From Myrica gale (lineage: Eukaryota; Streptophyta; Magnoliopsida; Fagales; Myricaceae), in the NCBI GenBank assembly GCA_963930655.1, contig OZ005608.1, positions 26,623,271 to 26,687,270 of the forward strand: 64,000 bases of DNA, read 5' to 3'. Under the pieces are notes generated by a model. It searched no databases. It saw only the letters and a list, made by a program, of their open reading frames with translations, and was not told where the DNA came from. Positions 48,769 through 60,184 of this stretch are shown in pieces. The translations under genes and the position numbers were made by a program. Every line of letters starts with the position of its first letter. Position 1 is the first letter of the stretch.

Positions 48769-48776
48769 ATCATGGT

Positions 48777-49633
48777 CCTAATTGCACAGCAAGATCTGTT
48801 GCTATTGGTCACAAGTAGGAACAAGATAAAATATACGACTCAGTTATTGCTTTGTTGTGGGCATCTCTAAATTTCAGATGGAGAAGCCGAGTCCAATGTC
48901 AGCTGCATTGTAGTGATATTGACACTGCTAAATTGTGGGTTTCGAATAAAAATAAATTATACAGCATGTAATTTCCCAGTTCTATATGCAAGCAATCTCA
49001 GAAGCAATAGAATTTCCGATAAGCTGGGCAATGGGCTGGTTCAGAGGGGTCTAGATTTGCACCCCAACAGGGGTAAAGGTTTGAGTGCGACCCGCACGTG
49101 AAACAACGTCAGCATTTGCCACACTCGCGAGACAACTCCTTCCATGTTAAAGTGGATTTGTGTGAGTCAAGCAGAAAGCCTACCAACATGCGCAGTGCAG
49201 TCAGCATTCAGCAAAGGGGAAGAGGGAGGGAGAGTTGACCAGGCGTCTTGTGGGTGAGCTACCGGCTCATCTCTCACACGCTCAATAGCGTTGAATTCTT
49301 TAATAAAATCATGCGCCTTTGATGTCTCTCTGGCCTTCACAAATACCCCCATGCAATTGCAACGCATTCGTTTCTTCTATAAGAAAAGCTAGTTGGTCTC
49401 ATTGTATTAGAAATTATCTAACCAAAGAAATATTTCAGCCCCTTTCTTTTTCTTGAAAACATGTTAAAAGATTAGCCAAGGGAAAGTGGATCACTACGAA
49501 CTTCTCTCGTACATTCCACCTCTTAAAGCTAGTAGTTGCTTGCGTTAAGGCCTTTTTTCTTTCCTGCCTGCTCTCCATAGTTGCTTTTTATTAGGGAGGA
49601 TAATTAAGAATTGAAAAACACCAGTCTCCAGAG
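48777..49633 (+). promoter_or_regulatory. MYB80 upstream region
   Basis: 857 bp between the hAT element and the MYB80 start. A TATA-like TCTATAAGAAAAG is at about 49376. No other gene is visible. If the promoter is longer than this, the transposon has replaced or displaced its distal part. Confidence 0.35.
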
Positions 49634-50946
49634 ATGGGTAGGATTCCGTGTTGCGAAAAGGACAACGTGAAAAGAGGACAGTGGACACCGGAAGAAGACA
49701 ACAAGCTCTCTTCCTACATTGCCCAACACGGCACCCGTAACTGGCGCCTCATCCCCATGAATGCTGGTTTGATTATTTCTGCTCTCTCACTCCCACACTC
49801 GGAAGTGGTAGTGAAATTAACTAACAACATCTTGCTCTATGTGAAGGACTTCAAAGATGCGGGAAGAGCTGCAGGCTTAGATGGACTAATTACCTTCGAC
49901 CTGATCTAAAGCACGGTCAATTCACGGATGCAGAAGAGCAAACAATAGTTAAGCTTCATTCCGTCGTCGGCAACCGGTACTTCTCTTACAACGATCCTGC
50001 TCCTGTTGCTCTTTTCTCGTATAACTGGAATTTTCAGCACTCTGTTTAGTATTAATAAACAGATTATCAAAAAGCCACACTGCTTTTCTTCGCCCTTCAT
50101 CACCCAGCTCATAAGTCTTTTTATGTATGTTAATTTGAACAACCTGTTAGTGTTAAGAGTTGGAGTGTTGGCAAAATTCCTTGGGACTCTTTCCTTACAT
50201 CTTAACAATAACTACTTCCATGGGCATCCAGATGGTCACTAATCGCAGGTCAGCTGCCTGGCCGCACAGACAATGATGTCAAAAATCACTGGAACACCAA
50301 GCTGAAAAAGAAGCTTTCGGGCATGGGCATTGATCCTGTGACCCATAAACCTTTCTCCCACCTCATGGCTGAAATTGCAACCACACTGGCACCCCCACAG
50401 GTGGCTCACCTTGCAGAAGCAGCCCTTGGCTGCTTTAAAGATGAAATGCTCCACCTCCTTACAAAGAAGCGAATTGACTTCCAGATCCCACAGCCTAATG
50501 GAGCACCGGGGAGTGCTACACCCACTTATATCAACAGTAAACAAGATCAAAAAGATGATACTATTGAGAAGATCAAGCTTGGCATATCAAGGGCTATACA
50601 AGAACCGGGCATGCTACCATCCAACAAGCCATGGGACTCTGCTGGAGCAACATCGGCAAATTTTGCAGGGGCCTGCAGTGCTTTCCCTCCATCCATGTCT
50701 GGATACCAGTATGGCCCATCATCTTTTGGAAATGAAGGGGACAGATCACCATGGAGCCAGAGTATCTGTACAGGAAGCACATGCACAGCAGGGGACCAAC
50801 AAGTTCTGTTGCACGAAAAGCTTGACGGAGAAAATGGAGAGGATTCTGAGGGTGGGAAAGAAATCAGAAATGGCTCCAGCATGTTTAGTGCAGACTGTGT
50901 CTTATGGGACCTACCATCTGATGACTTGATGAATCCAATCGTTTAA
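49634..50946 (+). CDS. MYB80: R2R3-MYB transcription factor, MYB80 orthologue
   Basis: This is a nuclear regulator that in Arabidopsis (MYB80, earlier MYB103) controls tapetum and pollen development. Three exons, 49634-49766, 49847-49976 and 50232-50946, join in frame to 325 aa, close to the 320 aa of the Arabidopsis protein. R2 (residues about 13-63) has Trp17, Trp37 and Trp57 with [21 protein letters not shown]3 (64-116) has Phe70 in place of the first Trp, as usual, then Trp89 and Trp108 in [20 protein letters not shown]. The subgroup signature follows: [19 protein letters not shown], then [20 protein letters not shown]. The C-terminus ends [14 protein letters not shown], much like the family. 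Met42 replaces the Lys usual in LIPKNAG. Introns are 80 and 255 bp. The gene is tail to tail with PA200, with 204 bp between stop codons. Confidence 0.96.
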
Positions 50947-51150
50947 GAAAGGCTACAGAAGGGAGAAATGCGAAGAAAAGAGGAATTTCTTCTTCATGGA
51001 TACACTTAACCATGTTATGGCAAAAGTATAAAGGTCAACCAGTAAATAATACTCATTTAAAAAAAAACAATGTTTAACAAGAAATGTATAATTTCTTCCT
51101 ATTAGATACAATGTGTTTCAACAATATCTGCTCTCTGACTACAATGTACA

Positions 51151-54100
51151 TCAAGCAAAATACGATGATGACAAGGATGTATCAGCCAGAACCTGCAAGT
51201 GATTAAGAAGAATAATTTCAGGAATCAGATCAATGTTTTTCTGATGCTAGGAAAGAATTCTTGGAGGAGTTATATGTTTATGGAAATACCTCAAGTTGTT
51301 CTTCAGAAAAAAAATGTTTCTGAAAATTCCATGTATCGGCATGGGTCCGGCGGAACTCAGCAAGTGCTTTTGTAACTGTAGATTTTACAGGCGATGGCTC
51401 CCCAACAAAACGAGCCAGTAACGTAACATGCTCAGGCAACCAACTGAAACAGAAAACAAACAAGTGTGGTTCAAAGAAATGATATATGGAGAGGACTTCA
51501 TCCGGAAGTGTTATAAATTAAAAATCCACTAAAGATTCTATTCAGGCTGTCCCATCACTTGATCAGATCATACAGAACAATCCATAGTAAAATTTGACCA
51601 AATGCCACCCATTAGTAAGTTCAAATTGTTGACCAACTACCCAACAAAATAGTATACCCAGCAATCTTGTCAATTACAGTAAAGTGGTGTGGGGAGAGAC
51701 CGTTGAGGCTGGAGTTTCCTCAGTTATACGCTCTAGCTCGTTGTAAGGATGCTTGGGTAGCTGATTGCATGGAGGTGGGGTCCAGAAAGGTAGTTTGGGG
51801 TGTTCACTTTGTTAGATCGATCAATGATTGGAAGATGGAGATTTGTTCGGCATTTCATTCCTTACTATATTCGAAGATAAGGAGAGAAAGGGGTGAGGAT
51901 AAATTGTTTTGGACTCGATCGAAGAGCGGAGTTTTCTCAGTTAAATCGATGTATGCTTTGCTACTAGAGAGTTCCAGTGTGGATTTTCCTTGGCGCCAGT
52001 GTTGGAGGAACTGGGTCCCCCCAAGAGTAGCTTTCTTTGTTTGGGAGGCTACTCATGGGAAAATTTTGACTATTGACAACTTGAGGAGGAGGGGCATCTA
52101 CTTGATTGAGTGGTGCTATTTGTGTAAGAGTGATGGAGAACCGGTTGACTATATCCTTCTTCGTTGCTCAGTGGCTAGAGGATTGTGGGTGCATGTGCTG
52201 AGTATTCTTAACTATGATTGGGTTATGTCTAGGAGGGTGGTAGATGTGTTGTATTGTTGGAGGATGAAGTTTAAGGATCCGGTCACTTTGGCCATTTGGA
52301 AGATGATCTCGACTTGCATTTGGAAGAGTTTGTAGAGGGAAAGGAATGAGAGATGTTTTGGGGAGGGGGCTTTGTCTTTGGATAGTTTGGGGGGATCTAT
52401 GTTACATTCTCTTCTTCTGTGGGCTAATTCAGTTTTAGGGGGTCCTTTTGTGGGTTTTCTGGATTTTCTCGTCTTTGGATAGTTTGGGGGCGATCTATGT
52501 TACATTATCTTTTTATGTGGGTTAATTCAGTTTTAGGGGGTCCTTTTGTGGGTTTTCCGGATTTCTAAGTTTTTTTAGCTTGTATGCTCTAGTTGCTGTC
52601 AGAATAATCTCTTGTACTGTTACCTTTCGTTTTCTTTAATAAAGTTTAACTTATCAAAAAAAAAAAAAGTAAACCATTACCAATTTAAGGGTACTTGGGC
52701 TTTCAAATGTGGATTACAAGATAAGAATCAGCAGGTGGTTTTACCAACTCTGAAACCACCATATTTGATCGCACCAATTCCAATCCACTAGCAGTTTTTT
52801 TATAGTTTGGAATTTTTTTTTCTTTAGGTATATAAACATGATCCATGTACGCAATCTAACATACTTTTAGCATATTTTTCAACTCTGATTTCAAGACCAA
52901 TTTCTGGTATTGAACAAAACACACCTGGGCATGTCATAAGGGGTTGATAACACAGAAGCTGCCAAAGCGAGTACACTGCCATGTATAGAGGCCAAGGATT
53001 GACCAGAAAATTTTCTGCATTCATAGATTACCAACATTGATTAGAAACATGTCACTAAAAAGGCAATCACCTAGCTCTATGATTTAGTATGTATATAAAC
53101 ATGTGAGATTTACCTCTAAAAATATTCACTGCACATGAATAGTTTAACGTACTGATTCATTTGTCAGTGTATTGGAAATTAGTGTCACGAGGCACAAAAA
53201 GGAATTTTTAAAATCTCATGCAGATGAGTACAGATTTTTTCACAAAATGATGTTGAACACGTGGAGAACTATTACATATTAATAAAGTTATATTCCTCAA
53301 AATTGCTGGCACCATCAATTCTGATCCTTAAATCACGAAAGCCTTCAACATATGAAAGAAACCTCTAGGTTTGATTCCACAGAAGACAATATCTGATCAC
53401 CTTCCATTAAAATAACACTCTACAATGACAAATGAGAAAGATTCTTCTCCAGTTCAAAGGTTGATGAACATGTTTTCATCGTTAATCAAGTATTCACAAT
53501 ATTGGGAATGTTTCCCTTTATCCAAGTTCTGATCTCAATTTCAATGAACCAAACAGAAACTTTCCAGTAGAAAGAGAACTCGTGTGAAATGCAAGCTGAT
53601 GTCCTTTCATGTCTACACCTTATGCATGCAAGACATGCATATCCTGAATAGGAATACATGGAAAAAGTTTTTTGCATAAAAGTAAGGATTAGCAAATATT
53701 GTCTCCTCATTGAAGAGCTACATTCACTATATAACTAGAAGACTTCAGGAACAGGGTAACTAACCTATGCTTTCTCTTTCGTTGAAGATCATTTGCCTTT
53801 GTGTAGGCTCTCTCACAAAAATCTCTAGCTAGATCTTCATCCCCACCCTTCATTAGGCCTGCTAAAACTGCTGCAGCATGCTCTCTCACCTGAGGCAGAA
53901 ATTAGTTTAACAAAGTTGAATGCAACAAAAACCTACCCCTGGCTTAGAAACTGTAGCCTTTTCAAATGCGCCACAGACTCCTGAGGTCTCCCAAAACAAC
54001 AGGGTATAATTGGTTAAAAGCAAAAAATCTTAGGAAACATGTGACTCCGTCTTACTGCTACTTTATATCACACCTGATCATGAATGGAATCAGTTACAAC

Positions 54101-57100
54101 AATCTTCTATTAGTAACATCACAATCATAAGTAAGAAAAATATTGATGCACCCAGAACATGGATCATTTGATACCCATTATGACATGATTTTTCCCTCAA
54201 ACAAGGGACCCATAATTGGCACTGACAAGGGTGCACTGTAACTTTTGAAGGGGTCATCCGCTGGTGAAGCGCCAAAAGTTCAAAATTTCAAAGAAAAATA
54301 TTGGGTGAGGAACTTGCCTCCACTTGGTTGTCTATTAGTAGCATCTCCACAGTGCTCCAGATTTGTTGTTTCTCCACACGTGAGAGAGTAAAAGTGTGCC
54401 TGTCATAAAGAGATTGACAATTTATTTGCCATTTGTATCACACGATGTTTCTCTAGACTGACACCACTCTAGAAAACATAAAAAAAAATGAACAGGAAGA
54501 GGTAATTACAACAGGGAAAAAGGAACAAAAAGCCTCTATTACATCAATATGAAGAACAGACACGCATGACAAAACAGGGAGGCTCATTACCTCTTCTCCC
54601 TCCCCCCGCCCCCCTCCCCCCAAGGAAAAACACAGAAAAGAAAAGCGAAATAAAACAACACAATACAACCATAACTGCCTATACGAGTAGTATGACTTAA
54701 AAATCTATAAAGGATGCAAAACAACTGGGGTAACTCTCGAGTTCTCATACCTAAACATAAAAGTCCGCAGATATGTCAGTGTAGCAGACCTAGTCCGCCA
54801 GTTAGAATCATTGGCAGAAGAAATAATTGCGGATACGGCCTTCTGGAGATGAGGTTGCCAGAAAATCCTCCATTTTAACAGCTCAAAAGCTGCCTTGGCC
54901 AATGTTGACAATTCTTTATTTGATGTTTCCTACAAAGCAGAAAAAATTTCTCAGATATGAAGTATTGATGCAGAGCCTACTTGGTATCCTAATGCAACTA
55001 AAATGTGCAAAAAATAATATATAATTGGACAATTTTATCTCTGGAAAAGTGAAGCAACTTAACAGAAACATTTCCAACTTGGTAGGAGTCATATACATCA
55101 AACATTTGCAATCGATCAACACAACATCTTGTCCTAGTATCTTGACACAAACCGCTACATAGTCTGTTGTTTGCATCAGTTGACTACAGGGAATCTCTAG
55201 AAGCACGATCAAGCATTCTGACTAATTTAGCCATGGCTCAACTAGTACCAACGATCGGACTGAAGCACCAACAATGGAAGGTAACAACATCCATAGTACA
55301 AGTCCGTTACAAGGTTATGCATTCAATTCAAGAACTTACACAAGATTAAAAGTAGTTGACATCTCTTAAAACGCAGCCATGAAGACAGATTTTAGGGAGA
55401 TGCGAGGCATATAGTAGTTCTAAGGAATAATGAAATTATCATGAATGCTCCTTGAAACAGACAGCATGATAATTCATCATTCCCACACATTGACAATTGC
55501 AAAATATGAAAAGAGGTTCATTCAAAGGAGTTCCTATCTTTAATTTCCTAAATTTGCTTCAAACATCACATTTCAAAATATTTTACAAGTTTATTTGCAA
55601 GGAAAACAAGAGCAGAAAAAACCAGAATGTTTAATTGGTAATCTAATAGCTACTTATTGTCAACAAATGGAAAACAATATTAAAATTTTGGGATAATTAC
55701 ACTTATCACCCTCAAGCTACCATGCCCCAACAGTTTGCAACCTCCGTCCATAATTTCTGTCAATTTAGACGGAAAACTAATCAAGTGCATCTCACGTGAC
55801 TTTTTCCCACATGATCTTCCCATTTTGCCCCTTCGTTTGAGGGTGCAAAATGAAAAACATGGTAGTTTGAGGGTGCAAAGTGAAAACAACATAGTTTGAG
55901 GGTGATAAGTGTAATTATCACTTGGGCAAAAAGGGAAGATAAAGTGGGTAAAAGTCACGTGAAACGCACATGATTGGTCACTTGACAGAAATTATAGACG
56001 GAGGGTGCAAATTGTTGGGGCATGGTAGTTTGAGGGTGAAATGTGACAAAAGTGGTACTTTAGGGTGCAAAGTGAAAAATGTATGGTAGTTTGATGGTGA
56101 TAAGTGTAATTTCCCCTAAAAAAATTTGGATCCAAAACCGTTTTGATTACTATTACTCCTGGTAAGGGAAGGATTAGTTTAGATGTACTCTCTGAAAAAA
56201 TGGATGGCTAATCCTTTTAGTCTCTCAACTCTAAACTGAAAGGGAAAGAAACAAAGAAAAATACCAAGAGCTGGTAAGGTTCAGAAAAAAATACTAGTCC
56301 CAAAGGCATATCAATCAACTAACAAAACATAACCAAACATGTACTTGACGTACCTGCAAAGAAATTACAGGATAAAGAAGTCCCACAATTACATCCAGCA
56401 AATACGAAGATCTTCCAGACTTCATAGATGAGATGATAAAATGGAATAGCTACAGAGTAGGAAAAACAACGACATGAGTAAAATAATTGATTAGTCAAAG
56501 GAAATCAATAGAAACTGTCGTAAAAATTAGTACCGTTTCCATCCATTTGACATCATCTTTTGAATCTCCACTCAAATATCTACTTTGATGCCTTGCATCT
56601 GTAGGGATCTCTGAATTGTCAGACTGACTGGTATTCTGAATAGTCACCACAAGTTCAGAGGCTCGTTCTATTAGAAACTGAACCCAACTTCCCTCTTTTG
56701 GTTGGTAGTTAACATCACTGTTTCCCCCTTCACGTGAATGATCAGAATCCAATGATGCATAAAGCTGAACGTTAGAGCACAATACAGAAAGGGCTACACC
56801 TATAGCTTCCCGTACCTGTTCCACATAAAAGGTGCATCAAGAGTGGGTTATATATGTATATATATAAACATGATGAATTTTTATCTCTGTCCCATATTAA
56901 TAGCAACATTTTTTTGTCCTGTTTTGCCTTTTTCTTTCCTTTTCTGATAACAGTCAAGAAAAATAACAGGAAGAATCTTATTGCCATCAAGCATACAGAC
57001 AGGTTAAGATAACTTAACAAACAAAAAATAGGAAGACCAAACACATACAGGAGAGGAAAATGTGATTTATATATGTCCATATACCTACTCTATTATTGTA

Positions 57101-59598
57101 GTCCTTAGCACATAAGGTCTAAAATCTAACATTAAAACTGTTGCATATAAGTTGATCCGCAGTTTCTTTTTTCTTTTTCATATCTGAAGAAGCAAGAATG
57201 ATGCAGCCATGTTCTTTGCTTATTTTCAGTTTTGGCAAGAAAATGAGTAATGACAGCCACTTAGATTAGAGGACTACTAAAAGAAACAAAAGTTTGCATT
57301 ATACCCACTCTCCATTACAGCTTTTTAAGGAGACTTCCGGCCAAAAGCTTTCTTAAAGAACTGAGTGCTATTAAGGGCTTATGCTAATATCTTATGAACC
57401 CTTTTCATCAGTATATTAGGAATGCATAAATAGGGGCATAGACATACACAGGCAAAAGACTTAGTCCAGAAAGATGGTGAGACCTATGAAGACGAATGCT
57501 TACTTGGGCAGATGAATGGCACATATTACCAAGCAACTCCTCCAAAAGTTTCTTATGAAGCTGTAATTCAGCTATTGGCATTTTCTGTGGGGATATTTCT
57601 AAAAGTGCAGCTGATAGAAAAGCATAGCGCTTGGCTACAATAGTGGTTGTTGCTGTTGAAGGTAAAGGATTTGCCAAACAATCTAGAATTTGTTGTCTCA
57701 GAACAGGAGCTTTTGTTCCATGTTTTCCTTTTCCAGTTACTGCATAACGTATACAAGCTGCCCACTCAGGCACTGATTCCACTGATTGTGCAGAAATGAT
57801 ATTCTGCAGCTGGACCATCAACCAGCTGTCCCATGCTCCTAAAAGGCCATTGACATCAGAATGCAGCACCCCAGCCAATGCTTCAGCAGCTACGCACTGC
57901 TTAGACCTCTCCTTGGCATTTGCAAACTCCTCTAATGTACTTCGAAGTGCCAATAAAACAGGTATGCCACATTCTTGTATTAACCGCTTAAAAATCCGGG
58001 CAAAATTCGAGTAGAAAATATCACTTCCTAATAAAGAAATCCAACTCGGAGTACGTGGCCATGAAGCAGAAAATTCAAAATAAAAATGGGTTATTGATTT
58101 GTCTGCTAGGCTCTGAAAAGATGAATGCGCATGATTTCCTCTAGAAGATGCACTCTCAGCATCAGTGATTACATGAACGTGGGAAAGACTGTTTAATGTC
58201 TCATTGAAGAAACCCTCCTCCTGAAAAATTTTAGTTAAAGCTCCATCAAGGGATGATTCTGTACTTCCTTGGAAGTCCTCAGGACCAGAAAAGCCAGACT
58301 GTTCAGCTGACAGTTTATAAGGCGATTCCTTCAACAGTGTATTCAAGGCTGATATTGCAAGTATTCTGGTTTGAGGAAGTTGACTTTTCAAATTCTTCAA
58401 GAAGTGACCTGGGAAGTTTTTTTAATATGAAATTAAATAAACATATTGAAAAAGAAACATTTAAAAAAAAAAACTAATCTGAGCTAATTGCTCAATTTAT
58501 CGTATGTGCACCATTTGAGAAGCAACAAGGCAATCCATGACTCAAAGAAGAAAAATGAACTGACCAGCAGTTTCGCTCAATATCTTCGAAGAGGCATTGG
58601 GGTCATTCCTAGATGTCATAGCTAACAGGAGAAGAACTCTATTAGCCATGAGATTATACCTGATAAAAAAATTAAGAGCAAATGAGCCTACATCTAAAAT
58701 GTCTACAAAACTCAGCCTAAGAGAGTATAAGTGCATAGATAAGAGTTTGTACTCAGTTCAATAAACTTGCACAAACAAATATCTCAAACACCCAGATATC
58801 ATCTCTGTTTTGATTGCATGATGAGAATTCAAACAACAGGTCAAAACCGTTGATTAAGATATGTAGGGTATGCGCAGCCAAATTCAACAGTATAAAGAGA
58901 AACTTCAAAGGGGAAAAATTTTCTCCAAATAATGAGGTATTTACCGCCAATGCAAGCCAATGGAATCAAAGCTCATAGAACCAATTTGGGAAATAAAATC
59001 TGAAAAATCTGGTACGTCCGTGTCATTGTTTGATGTCCTGAAAATTCTTCTAGATACTCCAGCAAAGTAGATGTTGTATTTGACAAACAACTGTTGGCAT
59101 TCAGTAAATGTTAAACAGCAGAATTCACTACTTCAGTACTTCTTACTTTTTAATCATCCAACAGAGTATTTTTACCTCATTAATTGCTTTTTGGCATTTC
59201 AGTGAGTCATGATGGGAGCTTCAAGTAGAAACAAAGGAACGTCAGATAGAGTTCACATGGACTTTTTCCACCACCTAACAATATAAGAAACTGAAAGGAA
59301 GGCAGATTTACCTGGAAAGGATCCCAAGAATAAATAATGAGAATGCTTTAGAATCCTGTAAACAACAGCATATATATCAAAAAAAGACATTTTTCAAGGT
59401 TATTTTGAGCATGTTGTCCTGAATACTACCGTCGTCAAATGCTTGAGAACCGTTTGTGAGCTAAGGACTGCACAGGAACCAAGGACTGCATGTTCTGGTG
59501 AGTTGGGATTCCGCAAATTCTCAGCAAGTGAGAGAACACACTTTGAAATCATAGATGGCCATCTCTTGATCAGTTTCAATAGAGATTTTCCAGCGAGT
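51151..59598 (-). CDS. PA200: Proteasome activator PA200 (BLM10/PSME4), C-terminal part
   Basis: This HEAT-repeat protein caps the 20S proteasome. Fourteen exons join without a shift to 816 codons plus stop: 59430-59598, 59312-59355, 59176-59218, 58945-59090, 58565-58659, 57504-58408, 56534-56815, 56354-56449, 54751-54929, 54318-54399, 53765-53889, 52925-53014, 51290-51443, 51151-51192. Recognised blocks are SPEHAVLGSCAVLSSQTVLK, HWRYNLMANRVLLLL, FYFEFSASWPRTPSWISLLG, KQCVAAEALAGVLHSDVNGL, WAACIRYAVTGKGKHGTK, SNWRTRSATLTYLRTFM, REHAAAVLAGLMKGGDEDL and WLPEHVTLLARF. The tiny last exon gives VLADTSLSSSYFA, a tail recalling the C-terminal motif by which PA200 docks on the 20S ring. The Arabidopsis protein is about 1800 aa, so the first half lies beyond the window, upstream of the LINE at 60-64 kb. 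The intron after the exon at 54318 has a GC donor. Confidence 0.95.
51683..52668 (+). mobile_element. 5'-truncated LINE (zf-RVT region and 3' end) in a PA200 intron
   Basis: A frame from about 51685 to 52335 reads WCGERPLRLEFPQLYALARC, KDAWVADCMEVGSRK and TRSKSGVFSVKSMYALL. It continues through the zinc-binding region CYLCKSDGEPVDYILLRC, the reverse-transcriptase-associated zf-RVT domain of plant L1 LINEs. A 3' untranslated part follows with a 97-bp tandem duplication (52376-52472 and from 52473), then CTTATC and 13 A residues (52656-52668). Orientation is opposite to PA200. I could not find a convincing target duplication beyond GTAAA. It is related to, but distinct from, the LINE at 60-64 kb. 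Confidence 0.88.
55690..56116. mobile_element. Foldback MITE in a PA200 intron
   Basis: The left end GGGATAATTACACTTATCAC mirrors the right end GTGATAAGTGTAATTTCCCC, and internal pieces (TAGTTTGAGGGTG, TGACAGAAATTATAGACGG and their inverses) repeat several times in both orientations. It is 427 bp, without coding sequence. The flanks TAAAATTTT and TAAAAAAAT are only partly alike, so the target duplication is unclear. Confidence 0.75.
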
Positions 59599-60184
59599 CT
59601 GGGCACCATGTCAAAATATTAAATCAGATGTCATCAAATACAGCACAAATCCTAGTAAATTTACCTCAATGTTTGATAAAGTGGCAAAAAAAAAGATTAG
59701 AGAAGAAAAGTACAACCCTTGTCAGGAAGTAATGTTTGACCAAAAAAATTTAAAATATGAAAAGAAAAGTCCAATCAGTATTCAATACAATCCAAATTTT
59801 ACCGAAATTTCCAGCTCTTTTCAGGATGGAGGCTGCCATCAACTAATTAAAAAAACTGCCCCAAAAGATGTAATTTTTCTAGCGTTTGTGAAAGTGGTGG
59901 GGCCCGTAGAAAAGATGTTTGGAGATTGTAAAAGTAGTGGAGTATATTTGGGAGAAATTTTGGTGAGAGGAAATGTTTACAGGTTTCCGAGAAGGTTGTT
60001 TTGTTACAGAATCTGAGGCCAATGATTAGATAAAAGATTTCACTGGAGATTGAAAATATTTTTTTTACATCAACCTGTAAGTTGTAGGCTCTGTCTTCCA
60101 ATTACCTTCATTCCCTTTGTTGGGTTATTGCATCTAGAACAATGCTATAATCTTTTTCTTATCCTTATTACTATCGTTTTTTTA
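59599..60184. other. PA200 intron sequence before the LINE
   Basis: No further PA200 exon is recognisable here. The plus-strand frame at 59669-60016 (115 codons) has no known domain. The region borders the poly(T) end of the LINE at about 60178-60184. Confidence 0.45.

Noticed and set aside
50547..50882. Minus-strand frame inside MYB80 exon 3
   Set aside because: Shadow of the MYB80 coding sequence.
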